64,000 nt of DNA, from assembly GCA_030747485.1 (NCBI GenBank), contig JASLKP010000001.1, positions 1 through 64,000 on the forward strand, written 5' to 3'. This stretch comes from Candidatus Thalassarchaeaceae archaeon (GTDB taxonomy: Archaea; Thermoplasmatota; Poseidoniia; Poseidoniales; Thalassarchaeaceae). Position 1 is the stretch's first letter. Every line of letters starts with the position of its first letter. This document shows positions 10,201 through 16,791 of the stretch, piece after piece. Below the pieces are notes generated by a model. The model saw nothing but the letters and a program-made list of their open reading frames with translations. It did no database searches and had not been told where the DNA came from. The translations under genes and the position numbers were made by a program.

Positions 10201-12111
10201 GTTGACTAAGCGTGCTGAAGATTGTGATGCGCTAGATGAACCTTCTTGGTCATTCCAAACCAAGGTGACATCGAGTCCATAACTTCCGTCCAATGCATAT
10301 GTGTAGGCATACGAATGACCTGGTGACAAAGTTTGACTAGTGTCATGAAAGATACTCTTGGCAATGATGCCCTCCTGCGGATACAGGCTCTCTTCCAGAT
10401 CCAATTGACCCCAGCCCTCATCCATATTGGGAATATTTGCAGTTCCGAGATCTTTGGCACCATTGATGAGAATGGCCTTAATGAGTGCGCTATCCGGAGA
10501 ATTGATGTTGAGTTCTTGTCGTAGGAATTGGCGTGCTAATAATGCGGCGCCACCAACAACTGGAGTCGCTGCAGAGGTGCCATCTGCAGACATATACAGT
10601 GGTGTAGATGTTCCTGAATGCCTTGCACTTGAACAAGACCAACCAGCTGGGTTCTGTGCCTCATAAGCGCGAGCGGAGCAGATTTGGACACCGGGTGCAA
10701 TGATGTCGGGCTTGATTCGTCCGTCGGATGTTGGGCCGATGCTACTGAATGAGGCGACTTGCCCCGCTGCAGTGGTCCCTGGACGCCCAGTTGTAGATGC
10801 ACCGATTGTAAGGACATTTTTCGCAGTAGCAGGAGGTGCAACCGAAGATGAACCTTGTGAACCTTCATTTCCAGCAGCGAATAATACGAGGAAATCGTCG
10901 TAATCATGCAGGAACGAGTCGGCAGATCTTGAATCTGAAGTGTATTGTCCAAATGATGTTTGAGCCCCCCATGAATTCGATTGTACTCGGGCATTTTTTT
11001 GCCATGAATCCCTGAACATATCGTACAGTGAACCCCAGCGAGCAAGGGTGCCAGATTGGTCATGTTCCAATTGGTAAAAGTGGAATGTCGCAGCAGGTGC
11101 AACTCCGGTACTAGAACTGTCACCAGAACCATCACCTAGCATAGTAGCAGCAACGTGAGTGCCATGGCCTGAATTCATGTCAGCACCAGAATTGTCTGGC
11201 CCAAAGGTATCGTATACACCAGTGATACGTCCGTTGAAATCACCATGGTCTTGGTCCAATCCAGAATCAGAAAGTGCACCAACCTCATTGGAACCATCAA
11301 GACCACCATTGTGATTATTGACAGTTGCATCAATCTTTGAGATACTCCGAGCGTAGTTGTTTACGATTTCAATTTCATTGTGGGGCTCAGTGAAAAGAAG
11401 ACGGTGGTCTCGAGCAAGTGCTGGAATCAATCCAGTGTCCAATCCGACGGCTTGACAAATCCACGAATCGCAACGAACCTTGTCAGCACCTGCAGCAATG
11501 AGATGAGATTCAAGTTCATCGATGTCAATGACTGTAAGTCCTGGTGCAGGTGTCAGATCCAAATTAATCAATTGACCAGGGAGTAAATCGTGTAATGAGA
11601 GATGAATTCGCCATGCGGGATGTTGACTACCAATCCATCTAACACGATCATCATTCGATAGAATCGTAATCGCCGATGCACGTTCAGCAGCACCTGATGG
11701 TAGTCTCAATACCCAAGCATCTTCAGGGAGAGTATCGACAATTGTTGATTCAACAGCACCCGCAATTGATTGAGCCAACTCACCATCACGAGAATGTAAT
11801 TGCATGATGAGGAAGCCGGTTGCAAAAGGGTCATCTGTCGCAGCAAGGTGATTGGGCACAATTGGGTGATGCTCAAGTGGGTCAAATGGACCAGTTTGCA
11901 CCCATAGAAGTCCAGACCCTTGTGATATAGGGACGGGAGCACCAATTACACCAGTCGCTTCAAACCAATTTTCGGCGGCCTCGGCCGCAGTCCAATCACC
12001 TGATGAATCGTTGAGCAGTGCGTCGTTTTGGGTCGTGTTTTCAGACATTGATGTCCACGGCATGGTGACCATCAAGGTGACGAGTATTAGGGGAACCCAA
12101 GCCCGACGCAT
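7243..12111 (-). CDS. Giant surface-anchored subtilisin-like serine protease (S8)
   Basis: A 1622-residue secreted protease. A signal peptide (MRRAWVPLILVTLMVT) starts at the ATG at 12111; the frame is open for 52 more codons upstream, but these look unlike a leader. The catalytic domain carries D282 (DSGLD), H316 (HGTHVA), oxyanion N415 (AAGNEG) and S513 (GTSAATP). A proprotein-convertase P-like jelly-roll region follows, then about 800 residues of repeated beta-sandwich modules of CARDB/NEW3 type (VLNTGN, LENTGN, VSNLGN turns). A single membrane helix lies near residues 1462-1486 and a Pro-rich cytoplasmic tail ends in GLPEGWTMEQWKHYG. It probably digests extracellular protein. It stands alone, with a hairpin on each side. 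Confidence 0.93.
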   Translation of the reverse strand: MRRAWVPLILVTLMVTMPWTSMSENTTQNDALLNDSSGDWTAAEAAENWFEATGVIGAPVPISQGSGLLWVQTGPFDPLEHHPIVPNHLAATDDPFATGFLIMQLHSRDGELAQSIAGAVESTIVDTLPEDAWVLRLPSGAAERASAITILSNDDRVRWIGSQHPAWRIHLSLHDLLPGQLINLDLTPAPGLTVIDIDELESHLIAAGADKVRCDSWICQAVGLDTGLIPALARDHRLLFTEPHNEIEIVNNYARSISKIDATVNNHNGGLDGSNEVGALSDSGLDQDHGDFNGRITGVYDTFGPDNSGADMNSGHGTHVAATMLGDGSGDSSSTGVAPAATFHFYQLEHDQSGTLARWGSLYDMFRDSWQKNARVQSNSWGAQTSFGQYTSDSRSADSFLHDYDDFLVLFAAGNEGSQGSSSVAPPATAKNVLTIGASTTGRPGTTAAGQVASFSSIGPTSDGRIKPDIIAPGVQICSARAYEAQNPAGWSCSSARHSGTSTPLYMSADGTSAATPVVGGAALLARQFLRQELNINSPDSALIKAILINGAKDLGTANIPNMDEGWGQLDLEESLYPQEGIIAKSIFHDTSQTLSPGHSYAYTYALDGSYGLDVTLVWNDQEGSSSASQSSARLVNDLDLTVTAPDGTIYKGNDFANGFSTTGGSRDSLNNVERVRLGSSPTGDWQITVSHSGGYSQGYAVVLSAVGNANPMSDLAVFSGSVWASQVAPLENDYVLLRMAWVNQAPAMTGAYDVMVEDVTDNVVLWSGTRDGLAGGASDTFSFQKRFTTTGIHTIRLTLDSTNNVTEMNDEVDGTNNNVAILDVNVTAIGVRITPHNPDGSLPADNEEATAARHRVLDPSTSSEMSWQVTLANEGTSQEEIELVVTPVQFLRDNGVLDAPQDSWEKILSALGPFDLTEAGGASASTQVTITLRDTDADLDESLLNGPRYALPGTYVVDVTAFYRTNPTVSHTIRLEVEVLRIEGLETVLAGTTDLGAKPGDFASFSLSVLNTGNGETTYEISCETPNRWQIELATGNSSSLTLEPLARQQFLPVQVRVRIPTIVNGLPASGTIEDVTCTTLSLADPTKSTVESTVVEVFESREFKVDLYGSDGTPLGSAATVEDISVLNGEQIDHSLVLENRGNIQISLTVRASPGQTLWTMMMTTGSQSDDRVLTLTLTPGDVQTIDIIVMVPSNVANGDTNQINFRTELSSSEFINNRTKLVVEERVDLDIIMPESGTINADIGSMGTTTINLENTGNVDLLLDWSFGTLPDGWQVGFTTAAPQALVKGGEDSVTISLSVAPGTNPGPAGSLMILIDAQTLSGDVTIQKVGELGIMVNPSVWVDIQHDGQRQIKISKGETLSGNLTVSNLGNAPCSVELSTEGPEGITIELDRTEWTNLLAGETATVPYSITGNENHRGMKPIWINATIVSQSGADIFATTSPLNITTAGGDNAGGLMGILDSMGLPPWTMGLIAFAVILLLVAVVRVMGRTEEEISSGEELLSAGEILGNKEIRREAALDIGMAEDDHSSGLVSQEEIDAALAQSAPAPLSLPPLPITSTLPSGLPPSTGALPEGLPPAPLPQVNAGPPLPATGLPEGWTMEQWKHYGHEYLKRTGQA

Positions 12112-12146
12112 AGTGACCGACGACTGCCACTTCCCTTTTGATGGTT

Positions 12147-12163
12147 GACGCCCGTAGGGCGTC
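12147..12163 (-). terminator. Compact hairpin between GAPDH and the subtilase
   Basis: Perfect 7-base arms GACGCCC / GGGCGTC around the loop GTA. It begins 14 bases past the GAPDH stop and lies 36 bases before the subtilase start, so it could end the GAPDH transcript or sit in the subtilase leader. Confidence 0.5.
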
Positions 12164-12176
12164 GAAAGTATCAGGA

Positions 12177-13217
12177 TTAACATCCATAATATGTTGAAAT
12201 TGCTGCATCCGTTTTTGCCACAGATGCTTTCCAATCTGACTCGGTTCCCATTAACGCCCTGATGCAATCGACATTCTCAGGAATTACATCACTTTCCTGA
12301 TGAATAGCCTGGAAATAATAGAGGCGATCTCCGACTAATTTAACGCCATCCTCCCATACAAAAATCTCGTGTAAATCCCCCCATTTCCGACCGATGTCCC
12401 TGGCCATTTCCATTACTTCTGCGGTTGTCGTAATTCTGTTGTCTGAACCATGCATGATAATCACTCGAGGTGTATCACTCCACATTTCAATAATGGACTC
12501 AGTTGTCAAACCATGACCAGTTGGCAAATCAGCAATGATTGAATGCACATGCATAATCGTCGTTGGAACAGCCACTGCAAGACTGTTAATATCAATTTCT
12601 GGTTTGACTGTCATCACATCTGGACCATGGTGACTGGGCACTTTTAGAACAGGTTTGATTGCATTAATCGGCCCCCTATTTGAGTCACCTGGATCGGCCG
12701 CTCTTCGAATCATTGTGCACTCCACTTTCAAGGAACCACAATGCTCGTAAAGTGGAACCAAAGTTCGAGACAAACCAGTGGTGTTGCAGGACACAACACG
12801 AGTACCTTCTGCATTGAGATTTTCAGAGTGATTTGCAGAGGACGTGTAGGATAGTCCAGTCAGGGCGTGTTTCTCCCCACCCTGAAACATGTATTTGACG
12901 CCGGCGGCCTGGTATTTCACTAGATTATCAGCACCCATCTTACCTGGTGAACAATCGACCACCACATCAGTTATTTCAAGAAGATCTGAAAGGCCGCCAG
13001 AGCAGTCGTAACCCTGTTCAGCGAAGCGAGCAATCCTCTCAGGATTATCAAATGTACAATAAAGTGGGAAGCCTTTCTTGACTGCTAAATCACAGCCAAA
13101 TGAGGGACCGGTTTTCGTCACACCGACAATTTCCATGTCATCTTGAGCATCGACTGCATCGGCAACTCTCTTTCCAATGGTTCCATAGCCATTAATTGCA
13201 ACTTTGATTTTACTCAT
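12177..13217 (-). CDS. gap: Glyceraldehyde-3-phosphate dehydrogenase, archaeal (class II) type
   Basis: A 346-residue NAD(P)-dependent phosphorylating GAPDH of the archaeal family. The Rossmann start KVAINGYGTIGKRVADAV is followed by IVGVTKTGPSF, and the active-site cysteine lies in VVSCNTTGLSRTL. It interconverts glyceraldehyde 3-phosphate and 1,3-bisphosphoglycerate in glycolysis and gluconeogenesis. The frame is open 84 codons further, but the ATG at 13217 directly precedes the conserved N terminus and has a purine-rich GGAGAGA ahead of it. Its leader contains two inverted repeats (13251-13266 and 13286-13300). It is transcribed away from the GltB-like gene at 13381. Confidence 0.97.
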   Translation of the reverse strand: MSKIKVAINGYGTIGKRVADAVDAQDDMEIVGVTKTGPSFGCDLAVKKGFPLYCTFDNPERIARFAEQGYDCSGGLSDLLEITDVVVDCSPGKMGADNLVKYQAAGVKYMFQGGEKHALTGLSYTSSANHSENLNAEGTRVVSCNTTGLSRTLVPLYEHCGSLKVECTMIRRAADPGDSNRGPINAIKPVLKVPSHHGPDVMTVKPEIDINSLAVAVPTTIMHVHSIIADLPTGHGLTTESIIEMWSDTPRVIIMHGSDNRITTTAEVMEMARDIGRKWGDLHEIFVWEDGVKLVGDRLYYFQAIHQESDVIPENVDCIRALMGTESDWKASVAKTDAAISTYYGC

Positions 13218-13250
13218 TCCAATCTCTCCACAGTTACGTTTCGGTGATTC

Positions 13251-13300
13251 GGCGTCGTCTGACGCCCCTCTAAGAACATACCCGTGCTCCCAAAGGGAGC
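13251..13300 (-). promoter_or_regulatory. Two inverted repeats in the divergent gap ahead of GAPDH
   Basis: GGCGTC/GACGCC (13251-13266, 4-base loop) and GCTCCC/GGGAGC (13286-13300, loop AAA) lie 34 and 69 bases upstream of the GAPDH start in the 163-base divergent spacer. They may be operators or leader hairpins. No clear TATA box is seen on the GAPDH side. On the opposite side CATTAAGATA near 13339-13348 is a weak TATA-like element for the gene at 13381. Confidence 0.35.
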
Positions 13301-13380
13301 CCGGAACATGATTCCAACCACCCAATTGATGGGTTCGCATTAAGATAGGGTTCGCCCCGCACAGGCATCGAGGGAAGCCC

Positions 13381-14952
13381 ATGGTCGACGAGATTGGTAG
13401 AAGTCTCAAGCTGAATCGCAATCTCTCTAGTAACCTTGAGAAAGCCATAGAAATGGACCGTGCAATCAAAATTGGGTGGGGCGCTCAAGGCGATGCAAAA
13501 CCCAAGGAAGGGGAAATTGGAATCGCCTCACATCTACCCGAGGGTGCAAGAATTCGATTACTGGGTAACCTAGGGGATTGTACTGCTACATGTTCTAAGG
13601 GTGGCTCATTTACACTGGAAGGGAATGCATTAGGTTGGTTTGGTGCGTGGAATTCAGGAGGGCGTTTGGTTGTTGAACGAGATGCAGGCCTCCGTTGTGG
13701 ACATGGTATGTCATCGGGTCGAATTTACGTCCAAGGAAATGTAGGTGACGAAGCTGGTGGTACGATGAGCGGTGGAGAACTCATTGTTCGAGGTCATGCA
13801 GGCGGTCGCTTAGGAATTGGAATGACTGATGGTTTAATCGTCATTGTTGGCGATTGTAAAGCCGATGTTGGCCAAGGCATGACTGGAGGGCGGATTGTGA
13901 TAGATGGTCGTTGCTTACCTAACGGAGAAGGTGCGAAGCAACGGCCTCTCAAAAAAACAGAACAGAAAGAAATCAGTGCCATCCTAAAGGAACATGATCT
14001 CAAAATCTCTGCTGATGCAGTTGTCATCGAAGCTGATGATGAAAATACCATTTCTTCTGTTGGACCTGAACAAACAGTATGGGGCGATTTTAGTGACATC
14101 GGGATCATTAGTGGAGAGACGCCAATCGATCCTTCAATTCCAATGGATGTTGTCACATTACTTACTCGAGGTGAGGAGGATGAAGGAATTGGATTCCCAC
14201 TACCCGTCCTGCCATTTGTTGAATCAGGTAAGGGTTTGACTGGTACATTGCTTTCGGTACAACCTTGTTTGGTCAGAAAAAATCCTCGACCGATTGACAT
14301 CGTGTGTATTGATTCAGAGAACATTTCAGACGCAGACAATCTACTATCATCTGGTGGTGGATTATTGCTAGATTTAGATCACCTCCCTCCACTTCATGAC
14401 GGAGAAGTATGTGCGCTTCTAATTGCACTACGCAATCATTTGGGTGATGAAAATCCTGTTCTGATTGCTGGCAGAGTCGATCGCGTTGGAAATCTCCACC
14501 GAATGGCTCGTGACCAACCAATTGATGGAGTCATCATTAGAATCGTGTCACCGGCCGGAATGAGTGCTTCGGCGGCTTTGCCCAGAATTGGATTATCTGC
14601 GAGAGACGTGAATATTTCAGATCAAATTCTACAAATTCTAGATGTGCCATGGAATGCGAGTGCTGATGATGCGGTTGTCGCCGCTGCTGCTGGTTGTGGC
14701 ATGATTTGTGCAAATCCATTTGCGGAGGATGATTCTGTGCCTAGCACTCAGAAAGCAAGGGCTGAATCTGTAGAAGAGTGGTTGGTTAAATTTGCAGCAT
14801 TACTACGTGGACGAATGTCAGATTTAGGCATTGATTCACTTGACAAACTCACCCGAAGACACCTGCGTGCATTGGAATATGAAACAGCGGCACAGAGTGG
14901 TTTACGACTCGCCGGATATGATCGACCATTACCACATTGGATGGGGCAGTGA
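13381..14952 (+). CDS. Glutamate-synthase-derived fusion: GXGXG domain plus degenerate FMN-barrel domain
   Basis: A 523-residue protein of unusual build. Residues about 35-190 form the right-handed beta-helix of the GltB C-terminal (GXGXG) domain, with repeated turns such as GHGMSSGRIYVQGNVGD, GTMSGGELIVRGHAG and GQGMTGGRIVIDG. The rest looks like a worn-down glutamate-synthase FMN/TIM-barrel domain: ALLIALRNHLGDENPVL, DGVIIRIVSPAGMSASAAL, and a C-terminal stretch with the ALLRGRMSDLGIDSLDKL pattern. The cysteine cluster of the active enzyme and clear FMN loops are missing. No amidotransferase subunit is nearby. The start could also be the internal ATG at 13453. It is 9 bases ahead of pheT and likely cotranscribed. 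The function is unknown. Confidence 0.75.
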   Translation: MVDEIGRSLKLNRNLSSNLEKAIEMDRAIKIGWGAQGDAKPKEGEIGIASHLPEGARIRLLGNLGDCTATCSKGGSFTLEGNALGWFGAWNSGGRLVVERDAGLRCGHGMSSGRIYVQGNVGDEAGGTMSGGELIVRGHAGGRLGIGMTDGLIVIVGDCKADVGQGMTGGRIVIDGRCLPNGEGAKQRPLKKTEQKEISAILKEHDLKISADAVVIEADDENTISSVGPEQTVWGDFSDIGIISGETPIDPSIPMDVVTLLTRGEEDEGIGFPLPVLPFVESGKGLTGTLLSVQPCLVRKNPRPIDIVCIDSENISDADNLLSSGGGLLLDLDHLPPLHDGEVCALLIALRNHLGDENPVLIAGRVDRVGNLHRMARDQPIDGVIIRIVSPAGMSASAALPRIGLSARDVNISDQILQILDVPWNASADDAVVAAAAGCGMICANPFAEDDSVPSTQKARAESVEEWLVKFAALLRGRMSDLGIDSLDKLTRRHLRALEYETAAQSGLRLAGYDRPLPHWMGQ

Positions 14953-14956
14953 GGTG
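14951..14956 (+). promoter_or_regulatory. Shine-Dalgarno GAGGTG of pheT overlapping the upstream stop
   Basis: GAGGTG lies 5 bases before the pheT ATG and shares GA with the TGA stop of the preceding gene (TGAGGTG). The same arrangement occurs before rnhB, and the same sequence and spacing before the YhbY-like gene, which makes it a useful start indicator in this genome. Confidence 0.7.
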
Positions 14957-14961
14957 CTTGA

Positions 14962-16719
14962 ATGCCTACAGTAACATTCGACCATGCAACGATTCGTGCT
15001 TTGCAAGAACGATTTGATGTGAAGCATGACCCTTGGTTGTGGGAACAGAAATTCTCAGACATTGGTTGTGTTGTTGAATCATGTGATTCTAAGGAAATTG
15101 AAATTGAAATTTTTCCCGATCGACCCGACTTACTTTCTCCAGAGACCATCAGCCATGCTGCACGTGCATTTCTACATGATGCAGGTGCAAATCCAGACCT
15201 AGATACAATTGACGGGGAGGTCATCATGACTGTCGATGAAAGTCTCTCAACGGTTAGACCAGTGATTCTCGGAGCGATTGTCAGAGGTGTTGATACAGGC
15301 GATTCAAATGAAGAACAAGACGCATTCATTCAAGCACTGATGGATCATCAAGAAAAATTACACTTCAGTCTAGGAAGGCGGCGACGCCGAGCATCTATCG
15401 GAGTCCATGATTTATCGACACTAATTCCACCGTTCAAGGTGATTACGGTTCCAGATACGTACTCGTTCATCCCCTTGGCGATGACTGAAAGGATGACTGT
15501 TCGTGAAATTCTTGAATCACACCCCAAAGGCGTCGATTACGCACATTTACTAGAAGGATTTCAAGAATTCCCAGTCATCGTTGATGCTGCAGATCGGGTT
15601 CTATCATTTCCACCAATCATCAATGGCGACCACACCACTGTGACGGAAAATACGACTGATTTCTTCATTGATGTGACCGGATGGGATTTGCGTGCTTGTG
15701 AGGCTAGTTTGTTGCTAGTGTGTCTCGCGTTCTCTGCACGTGGTGGTATCGTTGAAACCATCCAACTCACCGATTGCAATGGAGAAACGTTCCGCTCACC
15801 CAATGGCAAAGCACGAAGAGTTTCACTGCCCAAGCGTCTATTGGAGGAAATTTTGGGTAGAGAATTCAACAAACAAGAAATTACAACCGCAATAGATAGA
15901 ATGGGTGGTAAATTTGTAGAATTGCGTACTGTTACCGATGGCCCACGAGTTTCGGACCGAATGGCTGATGCTGCAATTGGAGAACAAGAATACATCCTTG
16001 AGATGCCAAGATGGAGAGCCGACTTACTACATCCAGTTGATCTTGTCGAAGAAATAGCCACAGGGATTGGATACGAAGATTTGGGCTCAGCACTTTCTGG
16101 GCAATCAAAGGCAGGAATCCCATTACCGTCTGCTCATATGAATCGGAGAATCAGGGAATCACTTCAGGCCAATGGCCTTCAGCAAGTCACATCGCTTACA
16201 CTGGCCAATGAACGTGATCAATTTGAGAAGATGAGAACGCCGGCTACATCTGCGATTACTACACTTCACAATCCGATTACTGTAGATCACACAATGATGC
16301 GTCAGAATATTACACCATCCTTGCTAAATTTGCTAGCCGCCAACCGCCACCATGAATTGCCACAACGAGTATACGAATTAGGTACAGTTGTCAGAGATCA
16401 TCACAATACTAGGCGAGTCGGTTGGGCCTGCGCAGAAGTCGGGACTGGATTCACAGCAGCCAAAGGTATCGCATTGGCGCTATTACGTGATTTGGGCGCG
16501 GATGCCAAAGAAATTGAATTCACTCCACTCACTGCCAATGATGGAAGTCCATACCTAGAGGGGCGTGGGGCAAAAGTACACGTTGGAGGACAATGGGTCG
16601 GCTGTATTGGAGAAATTGATCCATTTGTTTCAGAACAATTTGGACTTAAAGTTCCAATTCACACAGGAGAATTTGATGTGGCGGCACTAGAATTACTGAT
16701 TCCAGACCCAATTCTCTGA
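14962..16719 (+). CDS. pheT: Phenylalanine--tRNA ligase beta subunit, archaeal/eukaryal type
   Basis: A 585-residue beta subunit of the (alpha-beta)2 PheRS that charges tRNA-Phe. The N-terminal region (IEIEIFPDRPDLLSPE), the B3/B4 editing region (DHQEKLHFSLGRRRRRASIGVHDL, FPPIINGDHTTVTENT) and the B5 region (RMGGKF..RWRADLLHPVDLVEEIATGIGY) match the archaeal/eukaryal form, which lacks the bacterial N-terminal EMAP and C-terminal anticodon domains. The C-terminal catalytic-like domain carries HNPITVDHTMMRQNITPSLL. pheS is not in the window, so the subunits are encoded apart. A GAGGTG Shine-Dalgarno sits 5 bases upstream. A small hairpin follows the stop. Confidence 0.96.
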   Translation: MPTVTFDHATIRALQERFDVKHDPWLWEQKFSDIGCVVESCDSKEIEIEIFPDRPDLLSPETISHAARAFLHDAGANPDLDTIDGEVIMTVDESLSTVRPVILGAIVRGVDTGDSNEEQDAFIQALMDHQEKLHFSLGRRRRRASIGVHDLSTLIPPFKVITVPDTYSFIPLAMTERMTVREILESHPKGVDYAHLLEGFQEFPVIVDAADRVLSFPPIINGDHTTVTENTTDFFIDVTGWDLRACEASLLLVCLAFSARGGIVETIQLTDCNGETFRSPNGKARRVSLPKRLLEEILGREFNKQEITTAIDRMGGKFVELRTVTDGPRVSDRMADAAIGEQEYILEMPRWRADLLHPVDLVEEIATGIGYEDLGSALSGQSKAGIPLPSAHMNRRIRESLQANGLQQVTSLTLANERDQFEKMRTPATSAITTLHNPITVDHTMMRQNITPSLLNLLAANRHHELPQRVYELGTVVRDHHNTRRVGWACAEVGTGFTAAKGIALALLRDLGADAKEIEFTPLTANDGSPYLEGRGAKVHVGGQWVGCIGEIDPFVSEQFGLKVPIHTGEFDVAALELLIPDPIL

Positions 16720-16723
16720 ATGA

Positions 16724-16740
16724 TTCACTCAGTAAGTGAA
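16724..16740 (+). terminator. Small inverted repeat after pheT
   Basis: TTCACT / AGTGAA arms with the 5-base loop CAGTA, starting 4 bases after the pheT stop. The stem is AT-rich and short and no T-tract follows, so it is a weak terminator or processing candidate. Confidence 0.35.
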
Positions 16741-16761
16741 AATGCACATTCCACCCCAACC

Positions 16762-16768
16762 GATTAAA
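16762..16768 (+). promoter_or_regulatory. TATA-like element ahead of the SGNH protein gene
   Basis: GATTAAA lies about 24-30 bases before the ATG at 16792, the distance expected between a TATA box and the transcription start if the mRNA is leaderless or nearly so. No Shine-Dalgarno precedes the start, which agrees with leaderless initiation. Confidence 0.4.
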
Positions 16769-16791
16769 CCGTACAGATTGACCCCGGTGCC

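Noticed and set aside
13794-15329. Long antisense frames (for example 13794-14339 and 14748-15329, minus strand)
   Set aside because: They are mirror frames of the GltB-like gene and pheT, whose protein families are clear; the antisense products are low-complexity and Ser/Arg-rich.
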